A stretch of DNA of 64,000 nucleotides from Bacillota bacterium (GCA_023415235.1 JAEZLP010000068.1:1-64000), one strand, 5' to 3'; counted from the first letter of the stretch, positions 50,701 through 58,374 are shown. Numbers and translations: made by a program. Notes: generated from the letters alone by a model not told the origin.

Positions 50701-51753
50701 CGCAAGGTTACCGAAGACAATTATAAGGAATTCGGGCGATTCGATGAATTGCTTAATTCTGTTGATTTACAAAAGGCGGAGCGGTTCTTCCGCGCCAACG
50801 AACAGCAAAACTATAAGCAGTACAGGCTCAAAATGTATATCAATAATTACCTGAAAGAGTTTGTACTGAGCGGAGGAATGGATCCGTATTCCAATATCCC
50901 CAGTGAAGAGCATCCGAACCCTAAACAGGCAGAGAATCCCTCAGCTGAAGATATAGAAGATACAGCAGATACTGTTGTTGTTGAAGATGACGATTCCGAG
51001 CCCGCAGAGATCTATATCAAAACTACCGTAGACAAGAAGAAACTCCGCCAGTGGCATTCTTCCAGTAAGGCACTGTCATGTATGATGGAAACCGGCTGCT
51101 TCGCATATGTGGAACAGAAGGTTTGCCTTGATGATCCAAAGTATGTCGAGCGTCAGGAAGAGACCGGCAAAATGCGTCTGACTGCATACGCAAAGGATCA
51201 TGAAGAAGAATGCTTCCTGCAATTTACTGAGGATGATAAAGGAAATCTCCACTATGTGAAGCTTCCGGCGAGTGTTGCCGACAAGGAGTTCAGGTACTCA
51301 GATTATATTGATGAAGATATCCTGATAAAGTACGGACTTGTGAATGAAATGGCGAAAAGAATGCTTGAGGCCATTCAAGAAATGGAGTTCGGCCCAGCAC
51401 TTAAGGAATTAATGAGCAAACGCATCTGCAACTATAGTGTCAACCTGCTGAGATCAACAACCGGTCTCGACAATAATACTATAAGTAAGATGTGGGGTGG
51501 ACAGAGCCTCACAACGGTGAATGTGGTTTCTGCTTGTCTGGGAATCCACATCCCTTTCCCAGTAAGCAATGCCCTGCTTGAGCTTGCGAACATTATATTC
51601 AGAATGGATAAGCCGCCGGAATCGAATATGACATATATGCAGTTGCTTACCCTAAGGTGGGCGTCAGATTATGACGATGTATATGAAGACCTGAAAGCCG
51701 AAGGGATGGATGAACTAATAAAACAGCCGCCGCAACCAATGATGAAGAAATAA
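47764..51753 (+). CDS. hsdR: Type I restriction endonuclease subunit HsdR
   Basis: 1,329 residues, longer than the common 1,000-1,050. N-terminal PD-(D/E)xK nuclease (LTLMINGMPVIHVELKKSGI, about 140-165), then a SF2 translocase: Walker A TTGSGKTLTS (about 295), DEAH box IIIDEAHRS (about 404), motif III FGFTGTPIQD, motif VI IQAFSRTNRLFG. The C-terminal part has a coupling helical region and an extra 300 residues or so (IYIKTTVDKKKLRQWHSSSK, NAKE-type acidic stretch, NALLELANIIFRMDKPPESN) without a clear counterpart. It cuts unmodified DNA after translocation. AGGAGG upstream, 11 bp after hsdS. Confidence 0.93.
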   Translation: MVYEEEKVFEEAVIKQLIECGWESKVLRYPTEEQLIQNWADILFNNNRHQDILNECPLTDGEMQQILEQITRLRTPVRLNDFINGRSVSIKRDNLDDKAHFGKEVSLKIYDRKEIAYGESRYQIVQQPQFKTGPRLNDRRGDLTLMINGMPVIHVELKKSGIPVSNAYHQIKKYAHEGVFTGLFSLLQVFVAMEPEETVYFANPGPDGTFNKAFYFHWADFDNEPINNWEEVVKRLLNIPMAHTLIGFYTIPDDKDDTLKVMRSYQYYAATGIADKVTNKDWSDTNILGGHIWHTTGSGKTLTSFKSAQLIASAHDAEKVIFLVDRKALGKQSFDDYNAFASVGEEIQDTADTDILVSKLKSDSHADTLIVTSIQKLSGVTRDAEGIKAADIDKIVAKRIVIIIDEAHRSTFGEMLSNIKKTFVHSIIFGFTGTPIQDVNKKKDNTTASVFGDELHRYTLADGIRDKTVLGFDPYMVLTYPDDDLRQQVALMKAKASSVNEVLGNKKKEAVYFKFMDPTQVKMVGEQHGKKYIKGIEDYVPKSQYEREEHQKAVLTDIIKHWPTLSRGGLFHAIFATCSIPEAVKYYRLLKTMAPELRITAIFDPNIDNVGGGSLEKEDGIVEILDDYEAVFGPSFTIPSYDDFREDVQLRLAHKKPYNRVPKDKQINILIVVNQMLTGYDSKWINTLYLDKVMEYETLIQAFSRTNRLFGDEKRFGIIKYYRYPHTMERNIKEAVKAYSGDIPTGLFVDKLPSNINSMNYFYREIEELFTNACIANFEKLPDEKSERAKFAKLFRHFNLRMEAASVQGFSWSKMVYSVIEADDSETYITLLIDELTYLTLVQRYKELSSIGGGGSVIDPPFEIDTHIVEINTDAIDAAYMNSRFDKFLRIIQNGEADQESIDKTLKELHKSFAMLSQGEQKYANVFIRDVRAGNIVLNPDKTFRDYISSYMKKAEDARIARIVRRLGCSEDKLRDFLDRKVTEDNYKEFGRFDELLNSVDLQKAERFFRANEQQNYKQYRLKMYINNYLKEFVLSGGMDPYSNIPSEEHPNPKQAENPSAEDIEDTADTVVVEDDDSEPAEIYIKTTVDKKKLRQWHSSSKALSCMMETGCFAYVEQKVCLDDPKYVERQEETGKMRLTAYAKDHEEECFLQFTEDDKGNLHYVKLPASVADKEFRYSDYIDEDILIKYGLVNEMAKRMLEAIQEMEFGPALKELMSKRICNYSVNLLRSTTGLDNNTISKMWGGQSLTTVNVVSACLGIHIPFPVSNALLELANIIFRMDKPPESNMTYMQLLTLRWASDYDDVYEDLKAEGMDELIKQPPQPMMKK

Positions 51754-51767
51754 TATACGCTCCATTG

Positions 51768-51798
51768 AGAGGTCAGAGTAAAATCTGGCCTCTTTTTT
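51768..51798 (+). terminator. Intrinsic terminator of the hsd operon
   Basis: AGAGGTCAGA / TCTGGCCTCT stem with one wobble, then TTTTT. Confidence 0.85.
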
Positions 51799-52051
51799 GC
51801 ACCCAAAAATTTGTTTATTGAACTTTATTCAACAAAAAATTTAGTTGCTTCTCACCTGATATGTCCCATGAATACTCGCGCAAAAATTGTAACTATTTTT
51901 GCCTGATTCCCACGTTGCAATCGGATATCTCTAAAGAACGTGCGCACCTCCGGTCGATGGTTCATTGAACAATTGTCAACGGGCAGAAAAAGGAACTGTG
52001 CGATAATTGGTCCGTAATCGATTACAGAACTTTTTTGCATAGGAGGAACAC

Positions 52052-52246
52052 ATGATGGCGAACAAGGCTTGGAGAGTTTCGATTGAAGACATTGAATATA
52101 TGGCGAACGCTGTTTGCAAGATATTTGATAAATCTGTTGTAGAATCTTCATTTTTGATGTATGGTGCAACATGCCCTGATGATCTTTGTCCCAGCCATTA
52201 CGAGGCGGTCTACAGCGATTTACTGCTGAAGTATTCCGATCGCTGA
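52052..52246 (+). CDS. Small protein, unknown
   Basis: 64 residues (MMANKAWRVSIEDIEYMANA, VCKIFDKSVVESSFLMYGAT, ending LLKYSDR) with AGGAGG 7 bp upstream, a good translation signal. No family recognised. It follows the hsd operon after 300 bp and a terminator, so it is probably separately expressed. Confidence 0.55.
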   Translation: MMANKAWRVSIEDIEYMANAVCKIFDKSVVESSFLMYGATCPDDLCPSHYEAVYSDLLLKYSDR

Positions 52247-52289
52247 TTTTCCATATATCCGGCGCATGACGTTAAACCGCACCTCGCCG

Positions 52290-52324
52290 CTACAGAGCAT
52301 CCCCAGATCAGGGATGCTCTGTAG
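52290..52324. repeat. 14-bp perfect inverted repeat
   Basis: CTACAGAGCATCCC-cagatca-GGGATGCTCTGTAG; no T-run, so a site or end rather than an obvious terminator. Confidence 0.6.
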
Positions 52325-52412
52325 CAGCCGTGCGAGCCACCCATAAACCATATCCAGTTTTACAGAGGAACTGGCTATCAGCGAATTTCAATCAAGTTTT
52401 ATATCCCACTCG

Positions 52413-52447
52413 ACAAAAGTAACACAATTATTTTGTGTTGCTTTTGT
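52413..52447. repeat. Palindrome right of the R-M cassette
   Basis: 15-bp arms around TTATT with one T/G mismatch. Its core matches the palindrome at 43310-43332. Confidence 0.55.
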
Positions 52448-52521
52448 TCTGTGAGTCAATCAGATATTAACGAGTTTGGCAACCTGTACCCTTAAGCGAG
52501 TGAATATTGTCTACGAGTTTT

Positions 52522-52545
52522 TGCGGAACGATTTGCGGAACGATT
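52522..52545. repeat. Tandem 12-mer at right island end
   Basis: TGCGGAACGATT twice; 22 of 24 positions match the copy at 32772-32795 in the same orientation. Confidence 0.65.
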
Positions 52546-52679
52546 ACTCAAAAATACGGAGTAAAATGACATGGATTTCGTGGACTCAATAAAAAGGTGA
52601 GATTCAGTTGATCTTCACCCTAAAAAGGTAGTCCACCCGTTATGAGAAAAATGCTAATATGAAGAAGGGGTAGACAGGC

Positions 52680-52946
52680 ATGAAAAAGACGAAATTTACC
52701 GATGAACAAATCGCTTTTGTGCTCAAACAGGTTGAACTGGGGACACCTGTTGACGAGGTTTGCCGGAAAGTCGGCGTATCAGAGCAAACCTTTTACCGCT
52801 GGAAAAGTAAATTCGGTGGCATGCTGCCCAGTGATATCAAGCGCTTAAAGCAACTGGAAGAGGAAAACCGGAAGCTCAAGCAGTTGGTCGCTGACTTGAG
52901 CCTAGATAAGATCATGCTGCAGGACGTGCTGTCAAAAAAGTTTTAA
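52680..52946 (+). CDS. IS3-family transposase OrfA
   Basis: 88 residues. Helix-turn-helix (FTDEQIAFVLKQVELGTPVD, EVCRKVGVSEQTFYRWKSKF) and a C-terminal leucine-zipper-like helix (LKQLEEENRKLKQLVADLSL). It recognises the IS ends. Near its stop the run AAAAAAG (about 52934-52940) is a classic -1 slippery site that joins OrfA to OrfB (reading on as KVLKPAIKND) to make the active transposase. Confidence 0.9.
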   Translation: MKKTKFTDEQIAFVLKQVELGTPVDEVCRKVGVSEQTFYRWKSKFGGMLPSDIKRLKQLEEENRKLKQLVADLSLDKIMLQDVLSKKF

Positions 52947-52966
52947 AGCCTGCCATCAAAAACGAC

Positions 52967-53776
52967 ATGGTGAAGTATCTCGGGCAAACTTATGTCGTTA
53001 GCGAGCGCCGATCCTGCAAGGTACTCAAATTGAACCGTTCCCTCTACCGGCGGAGACCGAAAAAAGATGAGCAGGCCTTTTTACGAATGAGGATCAAAGA
53101 AATCGCTGCTACACGGGTCCGGTATGGATATAGGCGGATCCACGTCCTTTTGCGCCGGGAAGGATGGAAGGTCAACCATAAGCGGATCTACCGGCTCTAT
53201 AGAGCAGAGGGACTTAACCTGAGAAATAAGAGCAAGCGGAAAAAGGTTAGCACCCCCAGGGTCCCGGAAAAGAACCTGGCCGCCGCCATCAATGAGTGCT
53301 GGGCTATGGATTTCGTATCCGATCAGCTCTACAACGGGAAACGCTTCCGAGCTTTGACGCTTATCGATACATACAGCCGGGAGTGTATTGCCATACATGC
53401 AGGCAAGGCAATCAAAGGAGACACCGTAGTCGAGGTCTTAGAAGGGGTTAAGGAAAGTCGAGGCCTGCCCAAGAAAATCAAGGTAGACAATGGGCCGGAG
53501 TTCATCTCCAGGGCCTTGGATGCCTGGGCATACTTTAACAAGGTTAAGCTGGAATACTCGCGCCCTGGGAAGCCGACTGACAATCCCCATATAGAATCCT
53601 TCAACGGTAGCCTACGGGACGAGTGCCTGAATATCCACTGGTTTATGTCTTTAGAGGATGCGAAACAGAAGATTGAAAAGTGGCGAATGGACTATAACGA
53701 GTTCAGACCGCACAGTGGACTAACATACAAAACGCCGGCTGAGTTTGCAGCCGGCGCAAGGCTTGAAGCCATTTAA
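52967..53776 (+). CDS. IS3-family transposase OrfB (DDE integrase core)
   Basis: 269 residues from the ATG at 52967; in the cell it is probably made mainly as an OrfA-OrfB fusion. HTH_21 region (MRIKEIAATRVRYGYRRIHV), then the rve domain with DDE residues in AMDFVSDQLY, KVDNGPEFIS and PHIESFNGSL, and the C-terminal WRMDYNEFRPHSGLTYKTPA. It cuts and joins DNA at the IS ends. No truncation. Confidence 0.92.
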   Translation: MVKYLGQTYVVSERRSCKVLKLNRSLYRRRPKKDEQAFLRMRIKEIAATRVRYGYRRIHVLLRREGWKVNHKRIYRLYRAEGLNLRNKSKRKKVSTPRVPEKNLAAAINECWAMDFVSDQLYNGKRFRALTLIDTYSRECIAIHAGKAIKGDTVVEVLEGVKESRGLPKKIKVDNGPEFISRALDAWAYFNKVKLEYSRPGKPTDNPHIESFNGSLRDECLNIHWFMSLEDAKQKIEKWRMDYNEFRPHSGLTYKTPAEFAAGARLEAI

Positions 53777-53851
53777 AGGGGTCAATTTTTCTCATTAAAA
53801 GTGGACCTATTTCGGGGGGACAGCTCATTTTAGTTAAAGAGTACATGATGG

Positions 53852-54145
53852 TTGGCAAAAAAATCGGGGGCCTATAAAAAGAAACTTTCCGATGAAAGTA
53901 AAAACAAAGATCTTCGAAAGGAGTTCAGATGTATTCTGGCATATCTTATCAGGCAGCAACGATTTATCGAAAAGGCCATTGCAGCAAATGGATTTGATAT
54001 AGAAAAGTTATTACTCAAAAGAGCGGCAGGGGAAGCGATTGCCAAAGCTCACGGCGCCGGAATCGCTACAACCCACGGCGATGACGAAGGCGCCTACCGG
54101 CTATATCCCAACGGAGAAAAAGAGTACATTGTAAAGAAAAACTAA
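53852..54145 (+). CDS. Conserved-looking small protein, unknown
   Basis: 97 residues: a Lys-rich start (MAKKSGAYKKKLSDESKNKD), a helical middle (CILAYLIRQQRFIEKAIAAN) and the tail ATTHGDDEGAYRLYPNGEKE. TTG start immediately after an in-frame stop and only 25 bp from the IS end, without a clear RBS, so the original 5' end may have been cut off by the insertion. Function unknown. Confidence 0.5.
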   Translation: MAKKSGAYKKKLSDESKNKDLRKEFRCILAYLIRQQRFIEKAIAANGFDIEKLLLKRAAGEAIAKAHGAGIATTHGDDEGAYRLYPNGEKEYIVKKN

Positions 54146-54189
54146 CCAAGATGTATTATATTAGACGACCAGCTGGCTACATGACTATG

Positions 54190-54214
54190 AAAAAGGACAC
54201 AGGGGGTCCTTTTT
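54190..54214 (+). terminator. Intrinsic terminator
   Basis: AAAAAGGAC / GTCCTTTTT stem. Confidence 0.75.
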
Positions 54215-54367
54215 CTGTATAAACAAAGAAATATATTTTTTTGTTCGTTATTGAGCCTTAGGCTAATATACAGTGCTGGAAATAATCCGATCATGTGTCT
54301 GGGATTAAACAATTTAGAATATATTGTTTAGTTGCGACTTAAAACAGATGTCTTACGCTGGAAGAAT

Positions 54368-54397
54368 AAGAAAAACGGCCTGGTGGCCGTTTTTCTT
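54368..54397. terminator. Terminator of the MBL-fold gene
   Basis: AAGAAAAACGGCC-tggt-GGCCGTTTTTCTT; works in both directions. Confidence 0.85.
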
Positions 54398-55233
54398 TAG
54401 AATTCTATAACAGTACCCACGAACGCGGTGGAGAATTTCGGGCCGAAGCGGGTCTTTAGCGCCGACATCATGTCAAAGCCTGTGCAGTGGCTGGCGGCGA
54501 TAAAGTCGGGATCAAACTCCTCAAGCAGGTCTAGGGTGGATTTCTGCTGCTGCTTGGAGACTGGGCCCAGGTGCGTGCCACCGACCCAGCCGGAAAGGCG
54601 TTTCTGCCCGGTGAGCTCAAATCCGCGGTAAACGGTGTTGACTAGCCCCGAATGGGTGCAACCGCCGATTACCACTAGCCCTTTATCGCTGACATAGTAG
54701 AGGGAAGTGTCGTCAGGGATTGAATCCTGGCAGTCGCAGCCACAGGCGTCAGGCACGACAAGTCGGTCATCGCCTAGTTCAAAAGCGGTCTGCCTGGGCA
54801 TTGCACCGCTGAACCATAGCCCAGGGTCAATTTCCAGGGGCGCTTCGCTCAGCTTCCATATGGCGCCGCATGCTTCCGCCTCCTCTTTGACGAAGGGCAT
54901 GCCGATGTGGGTTCTTATGCCGCCGGCTACCGAGTAACGGTGGCCGAAGATAGCGGGGTGAGCGTAAACCGGTATGGGTTTCTGACGATGTCTGAGGATG
55001 TGGGGCAGACCTCCGGTGTGGTCGTAATGACCATGGCTTATGGCTACAGCGTCGAGTTCGCGGGGGTGAACGCCGAGCAGGCTGAGGTTATGAACGACCG
55101 CCGCCGATTGCCCGGTGTCGAGGAGGATTTTTTTGGCGCCGGTATCGATTAATAGCGAGAGGCCGTGTTCGGCCAGGAACGGATGCCTGGCGCTGATCGG
55201 CACGGAGTTATCAACTACTACGGTGACTTTCAA
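54397..55233 (-). CDS. MBL-fold metallo-hydrolase
   Basis: 278 residues. The metal-binding motif SHGHYDHTGG is clear, with later ligands in VVIGGCTHSGLVNTV and ASHCTGFD. The opening VTVVVDNSVPISARHPFLAE and SLLIDTGAKKILLDTGQSAA place it near the beta-ribofuranosylaminobenzene-phosphate synthase-like subgroup (COG1237). Cytoplasmic hydrolase or oxidoreductase of unknown substrate. A Cys-rich patch (DACGCDCQDSIPDD) is unusual and might bind a metal. It lies 30 bp downstream of gntP and is likely co-transcribed. Confidence 0.85.
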   Translation of the reverse strand: MKVTVVVDNSVPISARHPFLAEHGLSLLIDTGAKKILLDTGQSAAVVHNLSLLGVHPRELDAVAISHGHYDHTGGLPHILRHRQKPIPVYAHPAIFGHRYSVAGGIRTHIGMPFVKEEAEACGAIWKLSEAPLEIDPGLWFSGAMPRQTAFELGDDRLVVPDACGCDCQDSIPDDTSLYYVSDKGLVVIGGCTHSGLVNTVYRGFELTGQKRLSGWVGGTHLGPVSKQQQKSTLDLLEEFDPDFIAASHCTGFDMMSALKTRFGPKFSTAFVGTVIEF

Positions 55234-55263
55234 GGCAAGCCCCCCTTTAATGAATAATTAACA

Positions 55264-56601
55264 TCATCCCACCAGTTGACTGAACAGCAGAAGGGTTACC
55301 AGGCCGACCACCGAGGCAATGGTTGTCGACAAGGTGTATGTTTTGAACAGGTCGCCCATCGGCATACCGAAATATTCTTTTACGAACCAGAAGCCGGGAT
55401 CGTTCACGTGTGACAGACCGATGGCTCCTGCACCGATGGCAACGGCGACGAGGGCTGGGTCGAGACCTGGATACATGGGGAGCACCGGCGTGACCAGGCC
55501 GACGGCGGTTATCATGGCGATCGTGGCCCCGCCGACTGCGAAGCGCATAACGATGGCGACGGTCCAGGCCAGTATAAGAGGATTGATCGTCCAGGACATC
55601 AGGATGGTCTTTATGGCGTTGCCGATGCCGCTGTCCATGAGAATTTTGTTGAAGGCGCCGCTGGCACCGATGATGAGCAAGATGGCGGCCATCGGGCCGA
55701 TCGCGACTTCGCTGAATTTCTGCAGCTTTTCCATGTTCATGCCGCGGTTGAGGCCGAGGGTCCAGTAGGATAGGAACACTGCGAGAAACAGGGCGGTGAC
55801 GGGATCGCCGATGAAGTTGATGTAGACCATCGCGGGATGGGCTTTTCCAAGTGCGAACTCAAGAACGGTCTTCGAGATCATAAGCAATAGCGGGAAAAGT
55901 ATGGTGAACAGGGTGATTCCGAAAGGAGGGAGCTTGTCGTCCGGCGTAGGTTCGGCTTTGCGGAGGTGCTCGGGCGGATTCAGCTCGAATTTGTTGCCGA
56001 CCATTTTGCCGAAGATAGGGCCGGCGATTGCAGCGGCTGGTAAACCGACTATCAGGCCGTACAGTATCACGCGGCCGATATCTGCTTTAAGGCCCACCGC
56101 GACAGCTGTTGCCGCCGGATGGGGCGGGACGATGCAGTGCACCGTCAGCAGGCCGATAATCATCGGGACGCCGACCATGACGAGGGACATGCCGGCTTCG
56201 ATGGCTACGCAGAACAGCAACGGCATAAGAAGGACGATCCCAACCTGAAAGAATACGGGTATGCCGCAGATATAACCGACGATCATCATCGCCCAATGGG
56301 TGTTGCGCTTGCCGAGAGCGGCGATCATCGTGCGGGCAAGCCTCTCGGCGCCGCCGGAAATCTCCATCATCTTGCCGACAATCGCTCCCAGGGCGAGGAT
56401 GGGGGCCAGCATGCCCAGGAACCCGCCCATGCCAAGCTCGATTGATTTCAGAATCTTGTCGAAGGGCATGCCTGTGGCAAAACCAATGAATAAGCAGGCC
56501 GAGAGCAAGGCGACGAATGCGTGGATTTTTAGGCGGATTGTCAGGAAGATAATTAGCGCGATCGCCACTAGAAGGACAATCATCATACCGGTGGTACCCA
56601 A
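55264..56601 (-). CDS. gntP: GntP-family gluconate/organic acid permease
   Basis: 445 residues with 12-14 hydrophobic segments. GntP features: LGAIVGKMMEISGGAERLAR, GYICGIPVFFQVGIVLLMPL, MIIGLLTVHCIVPPHPAATA, SHVNDPGFWFVKEYFGMPMG. These are proton symporters for gluconate, glycerate and related hydroxy acids. It is divergent from a CdaR regulator, so the substrate is probably glycerate or a sugar acid and expression depends on that regulator. Start after GGAGGAG. Confidence 0.92.
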   Translation of the reverse strand: MGTTGMMIVLLVAIALIIFLTIRLKIHAFVALLSACLFIGFATGMPFDKILKSIELGMGGFLGMLAPILALGAIVGKMMEISGGAERLARTMIAALGKRNTHWAMMIVGYICGIPVFFQVGIVLLMPLLFCVAIEAGMSLVMVGVPMIIGLLTVHCIVPPHPAATAVAVGLKADIGRVILYGLIVGLPAAAIAGPIFGKMVGNKFELNPPEHLRKAEPTPDDKLPPFGITLFTILFPLLLMISKTVLEFALGKAHPAMVYINFIGDPVTALFLAVFLSYWTLGLNRGMNMEKLQKFSEVAIGPMAAILLIIGASGAFNKILMDSGIGNAIKTILMSWTINPLILAWTVAIVMRFAVGGATIAMITAVGLVTPVLPMYPGLDPALVAVAIGAGAIGLSHVNDPGFWFVKEYFGMPMGDLFKTYTLSTTIASVVGLVTLLLFSQLVG

Positions 56602-56817
56602 TTCATCTCCTCCTTTTAGTTAAAATCCAGCCAGGCAATTGTTCAATGTGACAATTGGGGTTTTATGGGTGTGCTCATCTTTCATATGTTAAGGATATCC
56701 TTTATGATAATAATAAGACTTCAATCCTGTTAGAGACAATTGGCCGAAAAAAAGAAAATTCTGAGTGATTACACGTGTTTTTTGTGCGTTTTACACAAAG
56801 AGGGGAGCTAATGCGTT
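56602..56817. promoter_or_regulatory. Divergent gntP/cdaR control region
   Basis: A 216-bp region with CAATTG-TTCAATGTGA-CAATTG (about 56636-56657) and TTTGTG-cgtttta-CACAAA near 56783, both symmetric. The second resembles half-sites in the glxK/cdaR region (CATTGTGC). Probable CdaR operators; inferred. Confidence 0.35.
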
Positions 56818-57987
56818 ATGATCATTTCCCCGGAACTGGCCCAGAAAATCGTGGATAACGCGATGTGTCTGGTCCATAGGAACGTCAACATCATGAACAG
56901 GGAAGGAATAATTATCGCTACCGGACACCCTCACCGCATGAACACCTTTCACAAGGGCGCCAGGGATGTTATTGAAACCGGGGCGGTAATCGAGATATTC
57001 CCAGGAGAGCTCGCCCTTTATCCGGGCGCACTGCAGGGTGTCAACCTGCCGATAGTGATGGACGAGCAGGTTGTAGGCGTTGTGGGAGTTTTCGGTCATC
57101 CGGACGAGGTTAGGGATACCGGGCGCCTCGTCAAAATGATTACCGAACTCATTCTGGAACGTGACTTAATTCAAAGGGATATCCGTTCGAAGCTCCGTCT
57201 GAGGGAGCAGTTGATCGATATGGCGGTGACAAATATCGCTGGCGAGATATCGCCGAAGCTGAGGAGGACGGCATCGGCGCTGGGATTGGATCTCTCGGTC
57301 CCCCGAGCCGTTGTATTAATCGATGTCGCCCCCCTGATCACGAAGCTGAAGGAAGAATACGGGCCGTCGGAATTCGTGACAGAGAGAGCCGAGGATAGTG
57401 TGATTGAGAGAATCGGCAACAGTGATTTGGTTGCCGAACAGGATATTGCTGTTATTCTCGATAAGCGGTTGGTGATACTGAAAGCATGTTCGCAAGATTT
57501 CCACGAAGAGCGTTTATTGCAATGGACTGAAAAAATGAGCACCTTTCTCGATCCCGATTATCCGCACAAATGCGGGATCGGTGCGGTTGCCAATTCGGCG
57601 GTTGAGTATAACGCATCTTTTAAGCAGGCACTATTCTGTCTTGCCCATACGAACACGGCGAAAAGGACGGGATGCATCTATGAACGGGAGGTGCTTGTCC
57701 GTTATGCTTCCAGGGAAGCTTTGACCAACTCGACGAAGTTGGCCCTTGCCGGAGTAGCGAAGCGCTTCGGGGCGGCTGTGAAGGATAACCCCGAATTCAG
57801 GCGAACTATTGAGGCTTTGTTGGAAAATAACTTAGACATCAACGCGACCGCAGACAGGCTGCACGTTCACCGTAACACCCTTTTGTACAGGTTGAGCCGC
57901 TTTGAGGTCGTCACAGGACTTGATCCGCACCACAAGATAGATGATGTTATTCTCTGCCGGTTGCTATTGAATTCCTTGGAGAGTTAG
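56818..57987 (+). CDS. cdaR: CdaR-family regulator (second copy)
   Basis: 389 residues, same architecture as the protein at 1869-3035: diacid-recognition domain (MIISPELAQKIVDNAMCLVH, NTFHKGARDVIETGAVIEIF, PIVMDEQVVGVVGVFGHPDE) and PucR-type HTH (LLENNLDINATADRLHVHRN, TLLYRLSRFEVVTGLDPHHK). The N-terminal domains of the two copies are about two thirds identical by eye, the middle much less, suggesting related ligands and different partners. It is divergent from gntP and probably activates it. Preceded by GAGGGGAG. Confidence 0.92.
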   Translation: MIISPELAQKIVDNAMCLVHRNVNIMNREGIIIATGHPHRMNTFHKGARDVIETGAVIEIFPGELALYPGALQGVNLPIVMDEQVVGVVGVFGHPDEVRDTGRLVKMITELILERDLIQRDIRSKLRLREQLIDMAVTNIAGEISPKLRRTASALGLDLSVPRAVVLIDVAPLITKLKEEYGPSEFVTERAEDSVIERIGNSDLVAEQDIAVILDKRLVILKACSQDFHEERLLQWTEKMSTFLDPDYPHKCGIGAVANSAVEYNASFKQALFCLAHTNTAKRTGCIYEREVLVRYASREALTNSTKLALAGVAKRFGAAVKDNPEFRRTIEALLENNLDINATADRLHVHRNTLLYRLSRFEVVTGLDPHHKIDDVILCRLLLNSLES

Positions 57988-58045
57988 CGGGGCGGGAAAC
58001 TGAAAAGCGGTGACTAGCTCGGCGTAAATGGGAGGGAAAAGACTA

Positions 58046-58351
58046 ATGGTAATAATGATCGAGGACGACGCCAGGGAATACATTTTCCTGAAAGTGAAGG
58101 ATAAGAGCATAAATCTGAGTGCCGTCGAGCGCCCCGGCGGTGTTTGAAGCGGCGACAAATGCGGGCAGAGTCCCCGCTTCCCGTCCGTGAGACTGGGCAT
58201 GCCAAAAAGAAGCGAGACTTTCGAGCAAATGGAAGTCGACGGCATAAAGGTATATTACCGGGGTAGCATGGAGGACGTGTTTTCCAAAGTAATCGTTAAG
58301 GTTGAGAAGTTTTTATTTTTTAAGTACCTTGTTGTGACTGCCGAAAGGTGA
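58046..58351 (+). CDS. CC/Se motif family selenoprotein with in-frame TGA (Sec)
   Basis: Read through TGA at 58145-58147 the frame gives 101 residues: MVIMIEDDAREYIFLKVKDK, SINLSAVERPGGV-U-SGDKCGQSP, FPSVRLGMPKRSETFEQMEV, DGIKVYYRGSMEDVFSKVIV then KVEKFLFFKYLVV. The part after TGA (PSVRLGMPK, VDGIKVYY, KFLFFKYL) is as well formed as the part before and matches the small CC/Se-type (seleno)proteins related to HesB-like folds, where a Cys or Sec sits at this point. RBS GGAGGG lies 9 bp before the ATG. selC is in the same window. A hairpin just after TGA could be the SECIS. Function unknown, probably redox or metal-related. Confidence 0.75.
58145..58185 (+). promoter_or_regulatory. Candidate bacterial SECIS element
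   Basis: The Sec UGA followed 14 nt later by GCGGG-cagagtc-CCCGC. Distance and size suit a bacterial SECIS hairpin; the apical loop has G residues but not the E. coli GGU. Confidence 0.5.
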
Positions 58352-58374
58352 CGATGCGAGTGGTTGGTGAGAGA

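Larger units (their letters stand above)
52247..52608. other. Island right-end intergenic region
   Basis: No gene. It holds a 14-bp perfect hairpin CTACAGAGCATCCC / GGGATGCTCTGTAG (52290-52324), a 15-bp inverted repeat ACAAAAGTAACACAA / TTGTGTTGCTTTTGT (52413-52447) and the tandem 12-mer (52522-52545) also found beside selC. It is probably the right boundary of the integrated element. Confidence 0.55.
52609..53827 (+). mobile_element. IS3-family insertion sequence
   Basis: About 1.2 kb with orfA and orfB in the -1 frameshift arrangement. Imperfect terminal inverted repeats: left TGATCTTCACCC...TAGTCCAC, right (complement) TGAGCTGTCCCC...TAGGTCCAC, both followed by ATGAGAAAAAT. No clear target duplication is visible, so the right or left junction may have changed. 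Both ORFs look intact. Confidence 0.85.

Noticed and set aside
52609..53827. Target-site duplication of the IS3 element
   Set aside because: The bases next to the proposed ends (CAGT and TTTT) do not match, so none is reported.
43222..54400. Direct repeat of the selC 3' end as attR
   Set aside because: I searched by eye for the GATTCCTAC and GCTCCCGCCA blocks downstream and found none, so no attR from a selC duplication is claimed.
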